Notes under the pieces: generated by a model
Told to the model about the DNA's origin: nothing
Database searches by the model: none
The model's input: the letters and a program-made list of their open reading frames with translations, nothing else
Made by a program: the position numbers and the translations under genes
Shown here: piece by piece, positions 30,156 through 42,719 of the stretch
Layout of the letters: each line of letters starts with the position of its first letter
Numbering within the stretch: the first letter of the stretch is position 1
Assembly (NCBI GenBank): GCA_905250125.1
Contig: CAJNOL010000149.1
Location: 62,001 to 126,000, forward strand
DNA from: Rotaria sordida
Taxonomy: Eukaryota > Rotifera > Eurotatoria > Philodinida > Philodinidae
DNA length: 64,000 nt
Reading direction: 5' to 3'

Positions 30156-31524
30156 TGTATGGCCCTATTTGTTTCTACGAAATCGAATGATTTATTTTGT
30201 TGTTTTTTATTATAAAAATAAAAAAAAATTTCTCATAGTGAAGACTAGGTCGAGTAAAACAAATATTCATTTTTTTTATTTTTCAAATAAAATTCTTTCG
30301 TAATTAAATTACAACTACAAAATTACAAATTTGGACGAAAAATAGCTTCATTCTAATAAGCCATCCTAAAAGAATAACATTACTATTGAATATAATGATC
30401 TTCAACAGGAACACATGTAGTTTCTGTATAATATATATCTATACATCTGGTTTCTATCTTTTTCTGCTCTATCCTAGGATATTCGTATGACATAACAAAA
30501 AAATGCTGAATCGAATGTGCATATTGAAATTAAAAAAAAACGACGGATAGACCTATATTTTTATTTTAGAATAATTTGTCATAATTCAAATAGAATAACA
30601 ATTGGTAATTTATATCTTTATATATTTCTGTATTACATCACAAGTTTATTCGTATGTCTAGTTTAAAAGAATAGCAATTGAATGTTCAAAAATGTCTATC
30701 CCATTTTGTTATGCTTGTTGAAAAAAAAAACTAAAATGATGATGAATGAGAAAAAAAATTTATATTCTTGCTTGATTGAGCAATTTATATTCATTTATTT
30801 ATCATTAAGAAACAGTTATAGACGAGACATATTATAGATGATTCGTCGCACTTATCAAAGATCGTATGCACTACTATCAAGAAAAAAAAAGAAAGGCAAT
30901 AAAATCGTTTAATGTTTGATAATTATTTTTTTAAGTCAATTATTGGTCATTTTATTTGTGTCATATTCCTATTGGTGTGATATTATTCATAGAGAATATT
31001 TTCTTTTTCATGAATCACTTGTTTCTATTAATCATATTGATAAATATTTGACTATAAAAACTAATGAATAATCTTTTATTAGAAATTCATAATATAATGA
31101 TGAAGATCTTTAATTAACATTCATATATGATTTTTTTTTGTTGTTTTAACCATCATTTACATCCTTCATTGCTCATTTTCGATAAATAAAACATTGAAAT
31201 TTGTTATTTTGAAAAATCCTTCTTCATCAAGTGTTATAGAAATTTTAATAAGCTTAAAAGTAAAAATCCAAGAGTAAAGAAAAGAAATATGTTATGATGA
31301 TTTTAATTGCTTTTATTTTCATTTTATAATAATAAGTATTCGTTTTTTTTTTTTAATATTTTCTTTTAGCGAAGGAAATAACCATTGCGAAGGTCGAAAT
31401 TTTTCTCTTTTTATGTCGAAAAAATGCTGTCAACAAACAAAGAACAAAAAAAAAAGAGAGAATTTAAAAGACGAAACAATATTGAATTTATTTGAAAAAA
31501 AAGAACTGTTTCAGAACTTCAATT
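30156..31524. other. Spacer
   Basis: AT-rich spacer with no long frame, no palindrome and no RNA gene recognised. A CTGTTTCAG acceptor at 31506-31514 lies ten bases before the next start codon. Confidence 0.5.
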
Positions 31525-32026
31525 ATGGATAAACTTACACCAAGTCAGAAACGTGAATTACGTGATGCTTTCGATCTTTTTGATAAGAGTATGTAAGATA
31601 AGAAGAAAACAACAATCAGAAATGAACTTGTTTTTTTTTCAAATTTTAGATCATTCGGGAACAATTTCTGCAAAAGAATTACAAGGAGTCTTAAAAGCAT
31701 TGAATATAAAAGCAAGTGATAAAGAAACAGAAAACTTAATGAAACAAATGGATAAGAATAATAGTGGTGACATCGATTTTGAGGAATTTCAAAATGCTAT
31801 CGCTCCATCATTTTTTAAAAAATATTCTAGACATGAATTATTAGATGCATTTAAAAAATTTGATACAGATGGAAATGGTTATTTAACATTTGATGAACTT
31901 CAAACAGTTTTATTACGTCTAAATAACAATTTAAAACCAAATGATATTAAAGCAATGATGAAATCATTAGATACAACTGGTGATGAAAAAATTTCATTTG
32001 ATGAATTTTGTAAATTATTCGAATAA
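31525..32026 (+). CDS. Calmodulin/centrin-like EF-hand protein, 146 residues
   Basis: Calcium-sensor protein with four EF-hands. Exons 31525-31588 and 31650-32026 join in phase (GAT AAG A|AT CAT). The start MDKLTPSQKRELRDAFDLFD resembles calmodulin and centrin. The loops are DKNHSGTISAKE, DKNNSGDIDFEE, DTDGNGYLTFDE and DTTGDEKISFDE. The first three have standard ligands; the fourth lacks the usual central glycine and may bind weakly. Length equals calmodulin (149), but the sequence is too divergent to be calmodulin itself, and it lacks the basic N-terminal arm of most centrins. A calmodulin-like, troponin C-like or centrin-like role fits. The acceptor just before the ATG suggests trans-splicing. 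Confidence 0.88.
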
Positions 32027-34709
32027 AAAAAAACAAACTTTGTTTTCTTTTATTATAAATTGACGTTTCCTAGGTTTTTGTTTTTGTTTGCCGATTCAGT
32101 TGAATGTGTTTGATTTCTACCACAGAAAAGAGCAATTAAATTTTTCTCCACCATTTTGTTTTTGTGTTTTTATTATCATACTTCGTGTATTTTTTTTCAA
32201 CGTATTATATATATATATATACATATATCGAGAAAGTACGAAATACATTGCATCTTAGAGTATTTTCGCTTTGAACAAAGAGTAAAATTAAAAAATTATA
32301 TAAAGAAAAAAAAGTGAAAGTGTATTTTTAGTTTACAGGTGATATTTATGTAGAGCTCTGTCATAACTGAAATAATAAAAGAAAGTGATGACTGTCGGAT
32401 GTACGCTCCTTCTCCAGTTTTTTTTATCGAAAACAAAGCTATAGAATGAGAAAAAAGTTTCTGTATTTCTCCTACACTTTAAAAATTTTGTATGGCTACT
32501 ATTATACCGTCTAGAAAATTTCTCATACATCTCTTCACTTTTCTTCCTCCATCACGTCTCTCAGATTGTTTTGTCTATGAAAACTTCGAAAAAAAAATTT
32601 TAATTCAAATTGTTTCATGTTTGCTTGTTACCTGTATTAATGTACATAAAAAACATTTTCTTTTCTCGTCAATCTTGAGAATGTTTCTTTCGTTTGTTTA
32701 GTTATCGACATTTCAATGATTTCCATACTTGCACGTATATAAATTGCATCTGAATAAAGAGTAAATTGATAAGATTTTTTTTAAAACATATTTCGTCTCA
32801 GATCGATATGTAGATCGGAGTTGATGTATACTACAGAAACTCTAAATATCCTATTTCATTTTTTTCTTATATGACATGCATTTTTGACGATTGTAACGTT
32901 CAGTAAACGAAAAATATCAATCCAATAGTCAAATAATATGAAAGAGAGAAGTAGAAAATAAAATAAAAGAAAGCATCTATACTTGATTAACTTTCACAAG
33001 TAATTATTTCGAAAAAAGATCAGCACGATTCAATATCTTCACTTGCATCATTAGATGTATTTTCATCATCTTCACATGACCTTAAATTAAATAATATCGC
33101 CGTACTCATAAGGTGTAGCTAATTTATGGGAAAAAAAAATTTTGGAGTCGGAGTCGAAAAAATTTGACTGCACAAGGCTCTAATCGATAAGCAATAACAG
33201 ACTTCTCTTTACTATAATTATCAATGTTGCATTCATTATGAACACAAGAAATTAGTAGTATAGACAATAAACTGTTGTATAACATATACAGAGTTTAGGA
33301 ACATTATGATTGGTTCTTATGATAAAAATATAAATTTTGTTTATTATGAACGAGTTTTCAACCGTAGACTGACGAAAGAAAACGTCAATGTTTTTTTCAA
33401 ATACAGTTTTTATGCTTTTTAACTTTATTCATTATTCAAAGCAAATAAACCATACAATGTGCTGAATTTTGTACTATCTCACTGTATGTAATATGGTTCA
33501 AAATAAACAAAGTATGATAATAAAAACACAAGAATATAAAGAGCTAAAGTTCTATTATTCTCCATTGTATAATAGTTTTAAAACAGATATTATTGATTTT
33601 CTAATATGATGTTACTCTACATCAGACTTGGAGCTCATGAAATTTCTTCAATCGGATCGGGCTAGTCAGTAACCGACTGGTTGAAATTATTCATCGAGCC
33701 AGCGAAAAACTGGCCGGTTCAGTTACAAAATTCAACCGGTAAAAAGTCGGTCCGTTTAAGACATTCATTAAGCAACTAGTCTTTTCTTGAAACAGCTTAT
33801 TATTACTCAGGTTGATCAAAACAGATGCCATTTACGGTTTGTAAACGAAGCATAACCTATCGTATGAGTGGATGCAGTTTTACTGTCAATATTTGATCTG
33901 TAGTATGAGAGGAATGTATCCGAATCGTATACAGACCGCTTAATAGTACTTTACGATTACCAGATGTGTTGGTATAATGTCCATAAACGGAACGTAAATT
34001 TCCTGTTTTTGACCCATAAATACTTCTAAACAGAAGACAAGTTTACTGTCGAGAAGTCTCAACATTATCGATCTGTATGGTGCCAACGTTATACAAACCT
34101 ATTTGTATTTAGTGTAATTTGATCAGTACCTAGGTGAATAACATAAGAATCAAGAGTTGGAAAATTTCTTCTATCGAAAGAGAGTTAAACACGGATAATC
34201 TCCACCATATAAAGTACTTGTCTGTTACTAAAATTCGATAAACGAAAAATATAGAAAAAACTTTATTATGTTTTTTCATCAATATGTCGGTTCGACAAAT
34301 CTTGATCATGATCAACTGTTGCATACAGGCATTTTTTTAGAATCGTACTTAATTGCGTCGAATAGAGCTCAAGAAAAGCTATCGATTGAAACGAAGAATA
34401 AATTAAATGAATCAACAGAGGGTTCACATTAACAAAAAAATGGTTTTATATGTCAGCTGGTTAGTTAGTTTAGTAATCTTTTGATATAGAATGTATTGAA
34501 AGCATATCATCAAAATATTTTGTTTTTAAAGATTTGTATCTCTTTAAATCTGATAATATCTAAATGATGACTTAAGAAAAAAAAATTAATCTTAGCATCT
34601 GTAATCAATAAAAAGCAAATATTTTTGAACAACATAGAGTCATGCACAATTAACTGATAAAGATTTTATTTTTAGTAAAATATGTGTTTTATGTGACATT
34701 ATCAATCAT
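32027..34709. other. Spacer between EF-hand gene and protease gene
   Basis: The convergent 3' regions of the two genes meet here. Seen: a TA run near 32206-32222 and, at about 33640-33770, a patch with repeated ACCGGTT/AACCGGT-type motifs that looks like a decayed inverted repeat. The frames at 32333-32530, 32492-32701 and 34130-34324 have no support. Confidence 0.5.
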
Positions 34710-35842
34710 TTATTGTGCTGATAAACGAGCAATGGTACTCTCAATCCATGGTAGATAATAGCTAACACGAGCATAAACACCAGGACGATATATTTTAGCA
34801 CATTCATCACCATAGCTAACAACACCACTGACTACCCATTTACCATCAACTTCGTACATAAGTGGACCACCAGAATCACCTTGGCATGAATCTTTTGAAT
34901 ATTGATGATTACCGGCACATAATTGTTTGTTATTGTCATAACGGTAGACTTGTTTGCATAAATCCATGATAATAATATTAGCTTGACGAAGTTTATCTGG
35001 TGAACTACCTCCAAAAGATGTTGTACCCCAACCAGCTAAATAATTTGATTTCAATAAAAAAAAAAACTAAACATTTTTTTAAATTGGATTAATTTACATA
35101 CCAATCATAACATTGTTGTTTAAAACAGGATCTTTTCCTGGAAGGCAAGCAATATTGACATAACTATTGAGTTGAACAGGTGAAGCTAAACGAATAATAG
35201 CAATATCATTTTCATTTGTAGCGTCATTATATTCTGGATGATTCACTATGTTTGCAACTTGTTTACGTTGAACTTGTGGTTCATTTGACCGACTTCGTGT
35301 ATGAAGACCAGCTACAACAGTTAATCCTGAATTAAACATTGATCTATCTTGAAGACAATGAGCAGCAGTTAAAACATGTCGATTATCCTAAAATATGATA
35401 TTATATGTTGGATTTTTCATAATATGTTATTATTTACAATTAAAGTGCCACCACAAAAATGACTTCCATAACGTTGAAGAGAAACAAGCCAAGGCCAGGA
35501 GTGTGGTACTGCGTCTTGTCCACCGACAATTCGTGTACGCACTGGAGTAACTGCTGCACGACCACATCCAGTTGATGCAGATCCAACAGTGGTTGTAGGT
35601 CCAACAGTGGTTGTAGTCACTCGACCATAGGGGCAACAGAAACGAATTATAAGAAATCCGATAGAATTACTAAATTCATAACCAAGATTACCTGAACATA
35701 GTGATGTATCAACATTAGCTGATGCGCCAGTATAATATTGCCATTCAGTACATATTTTATTATTTTCCATATTTTTTAACGTTTGTCCGTTAATAATGGA
35801 TGCAAAAGTAATGAGCACGATCGTGATAGGGAAGATCAACAT
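34710..35842 (-). CDS. Secreted trypsin-like serine protease (S1A)
   Basis: Extracellular chymotrypsin-fold protease, 338 residues, exons 35438-35842, 35102-35387 and 34710-35035. The signal peptide (about 1-19) ends near SIINGQ. Residues about 30-75 hold a small cysteine-bearing region (KICTEW, TSLCSG, RFCCPYG), then a threonine-rich linker. Activation would cut at R-IVGGQ. The triad is visible: [13 protein letters not shown] and [10 protein letters not shown]. The aspartate six residues before the active serine predicts cleavage after lysine or arginine. WPWLVSL, CGGTLI, AGWGTT and [15 protein letters not shown] are standard S1 blocks. The N-terminal cysteine region is not a domain I can name; it is shorter than typical clip domains. 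Acts outside the cell or in the gut lumen by family precedent. Confidence 0.93.
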
Positions 35843-37832
35843 GTCTATGTTGTTCTAACAAAAATTGTGTATGTATGTGTGTTTTAATATCAAAAAAAAA
35901 AGATCCTTTATATACGGAATATTGTCCTTAATATCTGTTGATAAGGCAATTCGCTGAAAAAAAAAACCATTCGATTATTTTTCTCTTTCAAGGATACGAA
36001 AAAAAACAATAGACTTAAGCTTTTTCTTAAAATTAAATTTTTATCAAATAAATAAGTTTCATTTCAAATGAAAATAGATTATATGTCAATTGAAGAGATT
36101 AATGAAAACTAAATATTCGCAAAAAATATTGACATGTGAGCGAAAATATAGTTTTTGTCATCATTACATAGTTAAAAGTTAGTTCTTAAGAATGGCTCAT
36201 TTAATTTCGTCTATATACAAGAGATTTATTTGAATATAAAACAACTAACCAATAGTGAATTAGCACTTAAAAACTGTTTTCGAAGATTTAAAATCACCAA
36301 TATCCAATAATTATTTTCTCAAAATAATAATATTGTTTTCGAAAAAAAAGAATATTTGACTTCATTTAATCCTTTATTCATACGAATGATATCAATCATT
36401 TCAAAACAAAAAAAAAACTTTGGTCTTTACGTAAAGAAAGTTAACAGTAAATTCGAACATTTATTATTGACATTCGCTTCTAGGCTTGTCTTCGTCTCTG
36501 ATTAGTTGAATTGAATGTAGAATTTGATTCTTTATTGGACGATGCTATTTCTGAGGAGAGACGGGAGGCACATTTGACGAAAAATGGGGATTTGAGCCAA
36601 ATAAACGAGATTTTGACTTCTTGCTGCCATTGTATCATGTGAAAACTTTCGGAAATTTCGTTCACACTCAATGAAGTCGATTAAATGGTTTGAGATTAGA
36701 TCAGCTATTTCTTCAATCAAAGTTTATCCCTATGGTAAAATATAATGGAATTTACGAGAATGAATTCAATACAAAAAGTTATTCTTTTTGCTGAGTTGCT
36801 TCGTAGATTGGTTATTAATGAGATGATGCAAAACAATCGATGTTACTATAAGGTTATTGATTGAAGTGATATAAATTTTCTTGTTCATTGTTTCCTTTAT
36901 CTTAAATATAAATGGTACTCTCTAGACCTAGCTGAATATTATCGTTCATTGGAAGAGATTCATGCTTATTTCATGATATATGGAAAACGGCAAAGCTAAA
37001 ATAGAGTGAGTCCGTATATTTGAATATTTATTTAAAGTAAATTAAAGCAAGAAATGTCAGCGAGAAAGAAGTTAGATGCTGATGTACAGAGTCGAAGACG
37101 AAATCAAATTTTTGCTTCGTAAATCGTTGTACTTTGCTCTGTGGCTTGTGTGTCAATATTTGGAGAAAATCTTCATCAAAAATCAACGTTTCTTTCTATT
37201 CTAATCCCTTTCTTCTGCTGTTCTTCATCATCTATGCGATATTTCCATGACCCCCTAATCTAATTCTATGTAGTTTCTTTTATATAAACAGATGAATTTT
37301 TATATGAAAACAACAGTCGTATGAAAAAAAGTTCTTTTCGGCAGAATTACTCGTCTTTGAGAATTAAAATGATACTCTGAATAAATGAAATTGAAGTGAT
37401 ATTGTGAGGGTTATAATGATAGTCAGAACAATACATTGGTGAGAGTTATTTCCTAACCTAACGATTCAAAATTTAGCGATGGGCTAATTCATATATAATG
37501 ATATACAGTGAAAATCATTAGAAAAATATGAAATTAACTATATGAAACCTCGTTTAGCTTTTCCTCTAACTTTTTCATATATAAGTAAAGTATATCAAAG
37601 TGTACAACAAGCAAATCTTTAACCATCTAAAAACTAGAAAATAATTTTTGTATTTCTTTTTCAATGAGAAATATGAATTGATGATTAACAAACGAATAAG
37701 CGGTCAATGCACATACAGTTTCATCATCGAACTCGTTTTCAAGAAAATGAAAGAAGAAAACAAACACAGTTTTAAATAACAGACATAAATTAAAGTTTAG
37801 GTTTAGTTGATGCTGGTACTATCGTCTAAATA
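35843..37832. other. Spacer upstream of the protease
   Basis: AT-rich, no repeat family recognised. The overlapping frames at 36480-36671 and 36532-36720 are in two frames of the same strand and match nothing I know. Confidence 0.5.
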
Positions 37833-39535
37833 CTTAGAGCATACTAAAAGTAGTGGCGCCGATCCTGTAATATTTTACAGAAGCCTTTAAGAAATTTTTT
37901 TTCTCTATATATTCTGATAGCCCAAGTCAAGCTCAATAATTCTACAATATTTGTTAAATCTTCAAACAACATATAATATTGGACACGAAGCAAAGACAAT
38001 GAGTGATTGACAAAAAAAAATTTTTTTTTGAACCACGTTAATCATGTTTTGATTACATCAAATGTTCAAAATAACCACCCCGATTGTTTATACACAAATG
38101 CATTCGTTGGATCCACTTAACAAAAGTTTTTTTATACTCTTCTTTTCTCAATGAATTCATAAATTTGATCACAGCTTCATGCAACGATTCTGAATCATCT
38201 TGATCGTCTAGATTTTGTTTGATTAAATCAAACAACCAAAAATCGTATGGAGCCAGATCTGGAGAATTAGGTGGATGTTGCATTATTTTTACGCCTTCTG
38301 ATTGAAGATAATTGACTACATCTTCATGCATATGTGGTCTTCCATTATCATGATGATGTTTAATTGATTGAATGCCTAAGGAAGGTGGTTGCTTCCTAAT
38401 TTCATCAATAACTGGTCGCAAACAATTATCGATGTAATATTGATGATTGATTGTTTGTCCACGTTTTACAGAATGAATCAAAACTGGACCAGTTGACTTG
38501 AAAAAAATACACAGGAGAGTTTTTGGAGCAAAATGACTACGTCGAACCACCGTTGGAGGAGGATCTCCACGTGCTACCCAAGCAGCATTCGATGATTTTC
38601 AACCGATTTGCTTGTGATAAAACCATGATGCATCACCTGTTACTACATCGCATAATCTCCAAACACCTTGTTCAAATTTTAACAAGTTTTCTTGACATAT
38701 TCGTACTTGTTCAGCCTTTCGAAAGTTCGTCTGATGTTTGGAAACGTAACGTGCAGTAACTTTTTTCAACTACAAATGATCGAAAATAATTCGTTGAACG
38801 GTACCATGGGTTAGACCACTTTGTGCTTCGAATTCGTCAACTGTAACATAAGGATCATCATTAATAAGATCACGAATTTGTCTAATATTTTCAGATGTTG
38901 TCTCCGTTATAGATCTGCCAGGACTTTCTTCGTCTTCAACTACTTCTCGACCGTCATGAAGCCATTTTGATCATCTTTGAACAGTCCTGAGAGGAGGAGC
39001 TTCATCACCGAAGATAGTATGTAATTCATTATGAATAATTATTGGTTTAATATGAAGTGCAGTACGCACTTTAATATAGAAACGAAAATATTCCTTATCA
39101 ATTTGAAAAGAAGTGAATAGTTTTGATCGTATTATGGTCTATGTTAGAAACAATATGCTATATTGTTTTCAGCGTAATATTTCTATCCTTTTCTTTTTTT
39201 CCTTTTAACTTTCTCCTCTCTTCTCTTGCTTTTCTCAGTCTTTTTAACTTCTTTGATATTTATCTTCATTTATACGTGTGAAGCACACGTGCTCTGTTTG
39301 TTTTTTCTGTGTGTGTAGTTAGTTTTTGTATATTTTCTAGGTGAAAATTTATAAAAGCTGCAAAAAACTTAACAGTATTAAAACTTTTGCTTATATAATA
39401 TTGTTTGAAGATTTATGAAATATCATAGAATTATAGAGCTTGATTTGGGCTATCAGAATGTAGGGAGAAAAGATTTCCTAAAGGCTTCTGTAAAATATTG
39501 CAGGATAGGCGCCACTACTTTTGGTATGCCCTAAG
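37833..39535 (-). mobile_element. Mariner element with intact terminal inverted repeats
   Basis: 1703 bases flanked by TA at both sides (37831-37832 and 39536-39537). The terminal inverted repeats are unusually long for mariner: about 135-150 bases (37833 to about 37985; about 39400 to 39535), beginning CTTAGRGCATAC and containing AAAAGTAGTGGCGCC. The internal minus-strand transposase occupies most of the element. Similarity between the ends (roughly nine bases in ten by eye) suggests moderate age. Confidence 0.92.
38050..39127 (-). pseudogene. Mariner transposase, three in-frame stops
   Basis: DD34D mariner transposase of about 350 codons on the minus strand, uninterrupted in frame except for three stop codons. 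Two stand where tryptophan-like or charged residues are expected (TGA in the TVQR-SKWLHDGRE block near 38970; TGA after HKQIG near 38600) and a TAG follows IIFDHL near 38773. In order: N-terminal helix-turn-helix (TVDEFEAQSGLTHGTVQRII), first catalytic aspartate in VTGDASWFYHK, second in HHDNGRPH, third in NSPDLAPYDFW with 34 residues between the last two. The C-terminal 165 codons (38053-38550) are open. No clear ATG is seen at the front, so the start is approximate. Not a functional enzyme as it stands. Confidence 0.9.
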
Positions 39536-39714
39536 TATAATGTTGAATTTATTATTATATACAATTTTTTAAAGTTCCACATTCGAACTGAACGTAATAC
39601 ACTTTGCTTTTCTGAGTAACGTGTACGTAGAACGTTGAAAAAGTTTCTAGACTGATTTTATTTTAAAAAAAAGTAAGTCAGTTATAATTACAAATATATA
39701 TATATTTTCTTTTT

Positions 39715-39990
39715 TCGAGATATCATTTCTCTGCCGCAATACACTTTTGTCAACGCTCTCAAAGCTTGTGTATAGCTGCTATGAAGTCATCTTTAGACAG
39801 AGGATTTAGACATTTATGTAATTTTGCACATAATGAACTTCGATCATTGTAGTGTGTTCCTTTGAGTTAATCTTTTAATAGTGGAAATAACTACTGGAAA
39901 CCAGATCTGGAGAATAAGATGAATGACGAGCACAATTCATATTTTCAACCATTAGTAATAGAAGAAACAAGATATAATGTATGTGGTAAA
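39715..39990 (-). pseudogene. Decayed mariner transposase fragment
   Basis: Minus-strand reading with frame breaks gives HSSYSPDL, a spacing of about 55 residues, then QKCIAAEK, i.e. the third-aspartate block and the C-terminal end of a mariner transposase. Unrelated in detail to the element at 37833-39535. Confidence 0.6.
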
Positions 39991-40558
39991 TTATTGTCAT
40001 GTTGCAAAATGGCACTAGTCGAAATTAAACCTCGTCATTATATAAGAAAGATTGTGAACCATAGAAACATCATAAAAAACCTACTAAAAAATACTTCTTC
40101 AAAGCAGAATAATTTACATACTTATTTAAAACAACTATTTCGACTAAGAAAAACTATCAGAAATATAATAAATAAAGCATACAGAATATTTTACATAATA
40201 AAAAAAAATGCAATTATTAAATTTTACTTACAAGAGAAATTTCAAACGAAGCTAACTAGCTCGTAATGCAGCCACGAACATATTTTAACAATTGCTTTCA
40301 CAGACGATGAAGTAAATGAATATTAAACGTTATCATCTAATATTTCTATATAATGTAGGTAAAGTTAGCAGCAGATTCGAGTTTTTTCGTGAATATTCTC
40401 TCTAAGACTTGTGCTAGATACAGATCAATAGAACTCATCGATTGGTAACAAATTTGACCTTGTTCGTTAGCGTGATTGATGTCTACATGATCGGAGACTG
40501 CTGGGGTACTTAGACTTTCCACACCTGTCATGACCGAATATTCATTCTAAGAGTTGTG

Positions 40559-40568
40559 NNNNNNNNNN
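40559..40568. other. Assembly gap (10 N)
   Basis: Ten unknown bases. The true gap length is unknown. Sequence on its right (about 40569-40930) includes short GC-richer stretches such as AACGCCGTAAATGACT with a partial echo at 60230, and shows no gene. Confidence 0.99.
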
Positions 40569-40929
40569 CCAGGTCAGATAGAACGACCCGAAAAACGCCG
40601 TAAATGACTCGAAGATGGTGAAAAATGGCTTTCGTTTTTATCTGAAAAAATGTTTTATGGTACTTTCACGCACAGTAGGTACAATTATTGTATATATTTG
40701 CGCCCTTTTACATACATCTACTGTGGATATAGATTATGTGAATAAATACATGCAGGAATGCTATTTATGTAATGAAATGCTTCATATAATAAATGAATGT
40801 ATAAGCAGGACACTGCCTAGGGTGAAATTCGAGTATTTAAAATGACCCGTATACGACAAGAAAACGGTGTCAATACGACTCATCGTTATCCGGCGGAAAC
40901 GGCGTCGTTTTTAATAGTCGGTATGATCG

Positions 40930-41666
40930 GCTTGGGGTAGAATGCAGAACCAAAAGTCCTTGACATACCTGAGCACGTTCGTCTCATTAGTTAAGTGTAA
41001 GTAAAGGTGGGATCTATCTTGAGCAGACTATACTCATGTCAGTGGCGGATTTAGGAGAAGGTTGAAGAGCGATCGTCCTCTTCCAAAAGATGTTTCTCGG
41101 TTTTTCTTAGCAGAAAAGGCTTAAAATTGAGATGATATTAACTCTGATGAGCTTCAAAACACGTTTTATGATCATGATTGCTTCCCATCATAATAGTCCT
41201 AGATCCGCCTCTGAGTCATTTGTAACTTGTCACGCAAAATGCCATGTACGGTACCAGATGAAATATTTAGAGTGTCCGTTATTTGCTCACTGGTGATTCG
41301 ATGATTTTCGATGACTAGACTTTCAACAGTTCTAACAATTGTTTCGTTCGTTGTAGTAATTAGTCGGTCTACACAAGATCTTCACTGATGTTTAGTTGTA
41401 CATCTTTGAAGTAGCAGGTCGGTTCAAAAACCTTGACACGTAATAGAGCCTTGTTACCATACGCTCATAAATTTTGGATGTTGACTAACCTTCCAAAACA
41501 AGAAACTTTGTTACTGAACGATGTTCAAGTTTTTGATTGTACATCAGCCTTTCTAAGTAGATCTGGAAATTTTTTATTAGAGTACATATACACATTTAAT
41601 CAGTCAATTTGTGCTTTTTTGTTGTTTTTAAATAAAACTAGTCTCGGAACTTTTTGAACGACCTTC
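40930..41666 (-). pseudogene. Mariner transposase remnant interrupted by a hAT-like MITE
   Basis: The minus strand from about 41390 reads VESLVIENHRITSEQITDTL, then ISSGTVHGILRDKLQMT: the helix-turn-helix of a mariner transposase. The reading stops at the MITE at 41041-41216 and resumes beyond it as VCSR.IPPLLT (dot: stop) with more stops. The outer end AACTTTTTGAACGACC near 41650 looks like a mariner terminus. The catalytic part is missing or lies in the gap region. Confidence 0.7.
41041..41216. mobile_element. hAT-like MITE, copy 1
   Basis: 176 bases. The ends are CAGTGGCGGATTTAGG and (reverse) CAGAGGCGGATCTAGG, flanked by ACTCATGT and AGTCATTT, an eight-base direct repeat with two differences, as expected for hAT insertion. 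Shares CTTCAAAACACGTTTTATGA with the copy at 62779-62975. Confidence 0.8.
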
Positions 41667-42719
41667 GTAAAACAGTGTGTATATCAGAAACAAAATATGT
41701 TCTGTAGCTTTTGCTTGTTACATTTGTTAATGGAAACACTCATTGTATGCTTATCAAAATTATTATTATTGCAAATCATTGTTCATTCAACACTGATACC
41801 TAGCGTCATCTATGTATTTGATATCGTATAAAATTCCTTCTATCTTTAAAGAAAATCCTTTAAATAATGGTAATAATAGTAAGCAAATAATTTAAAAATA
41901 TTTTTTCATATCGATTTTCAATAATTCTAACATTAGAAATCAGGCAAAATTGATCTCCAATGGATGAATTTTATTTGATTCAAGTTGTCGAAATGCATCC
42001 ATATTATTTATTTATTTTTTTCATCATCATTCATTCTTTCGATAAATTTTATCAATTCAAATAAAATTGATTGACCACAAACTACTAACAGTCATGATGG
42101 TAATGCTTTAATAGTTATGCATTATTTCATAGGGCAAATTTATAATAGTATTAATCGAAACTGCTGGATTATTACCTGCAGAACAATCAATATGAATTAA
42201 TGATGAAATTATAAATACTTTCAGAAAGAGTAACACTTGTTCATTGTTAGTTTTGTTTAATTGATGAAATTGAACTATCAATATTCTTCGTAGATTGTAT
42301 GTATTAACTGAAAGAAAATGTGCATTCTTACTTTTTTGTTTTCTTCTAGTATGGGAAATCATAGATTAATCGTTTTAAAATATTTTGAGTCTTGTGTACT
42401 TTTTTTGTTATAGGTTAAATATGAACTTACAAACCGTTCATCATCATTTAATGACTCTGTTTCTCTTGTTACAAATTAAGAAAGAGCATTGTATCATTCT
42501 CTAATCACCACATATCCTTTCAATCAACCATTTTGAAAAAAGTAACATCATATACATATAATTCATAAAAATGATGAATTTAAAAAAAAAAAAACTTTTA
42601 ATAATAAAATGGTTTTCTAATGATTACACATACTCGAAGAATTTTTTCTTAAACAAATGTTTTATTATCATTTTTTTCTAGATTATAAACATCTTGTTTT
42701 TTGTTTGATTTTAATAATC

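Larger units (their letters stand above)
39536..42719. other. Transposon graveyard and assembly gap
   Basis: Holds two decayed mariner pieces, a hAT-like MITE (41041-41216) and ten Ns at 40559-40568. The frames at 39919-40266 (plus) and 40346-40531 (minus) have no recognisable family. A minus frame at 42108-42362 ends NNPAVSINTIINLPY; an acceptor-like TTTCTTTCAG precedes part of it, so it might be a terminal exon or remnant of something, but I cannot name it. Confidence 0.5.

Noticed and set aside
38523-38759. 78-codon plus-strand frame
   Set aside because: Antisense of the mariner transposase.
42108-42362. 84-codon minus-strand frame considered as a terminal exon of a receptor gene
   Set aside because: A possible acceptor exists, but no upstream exon or named motif could be found, so it is only mentioned in the spacer entry.
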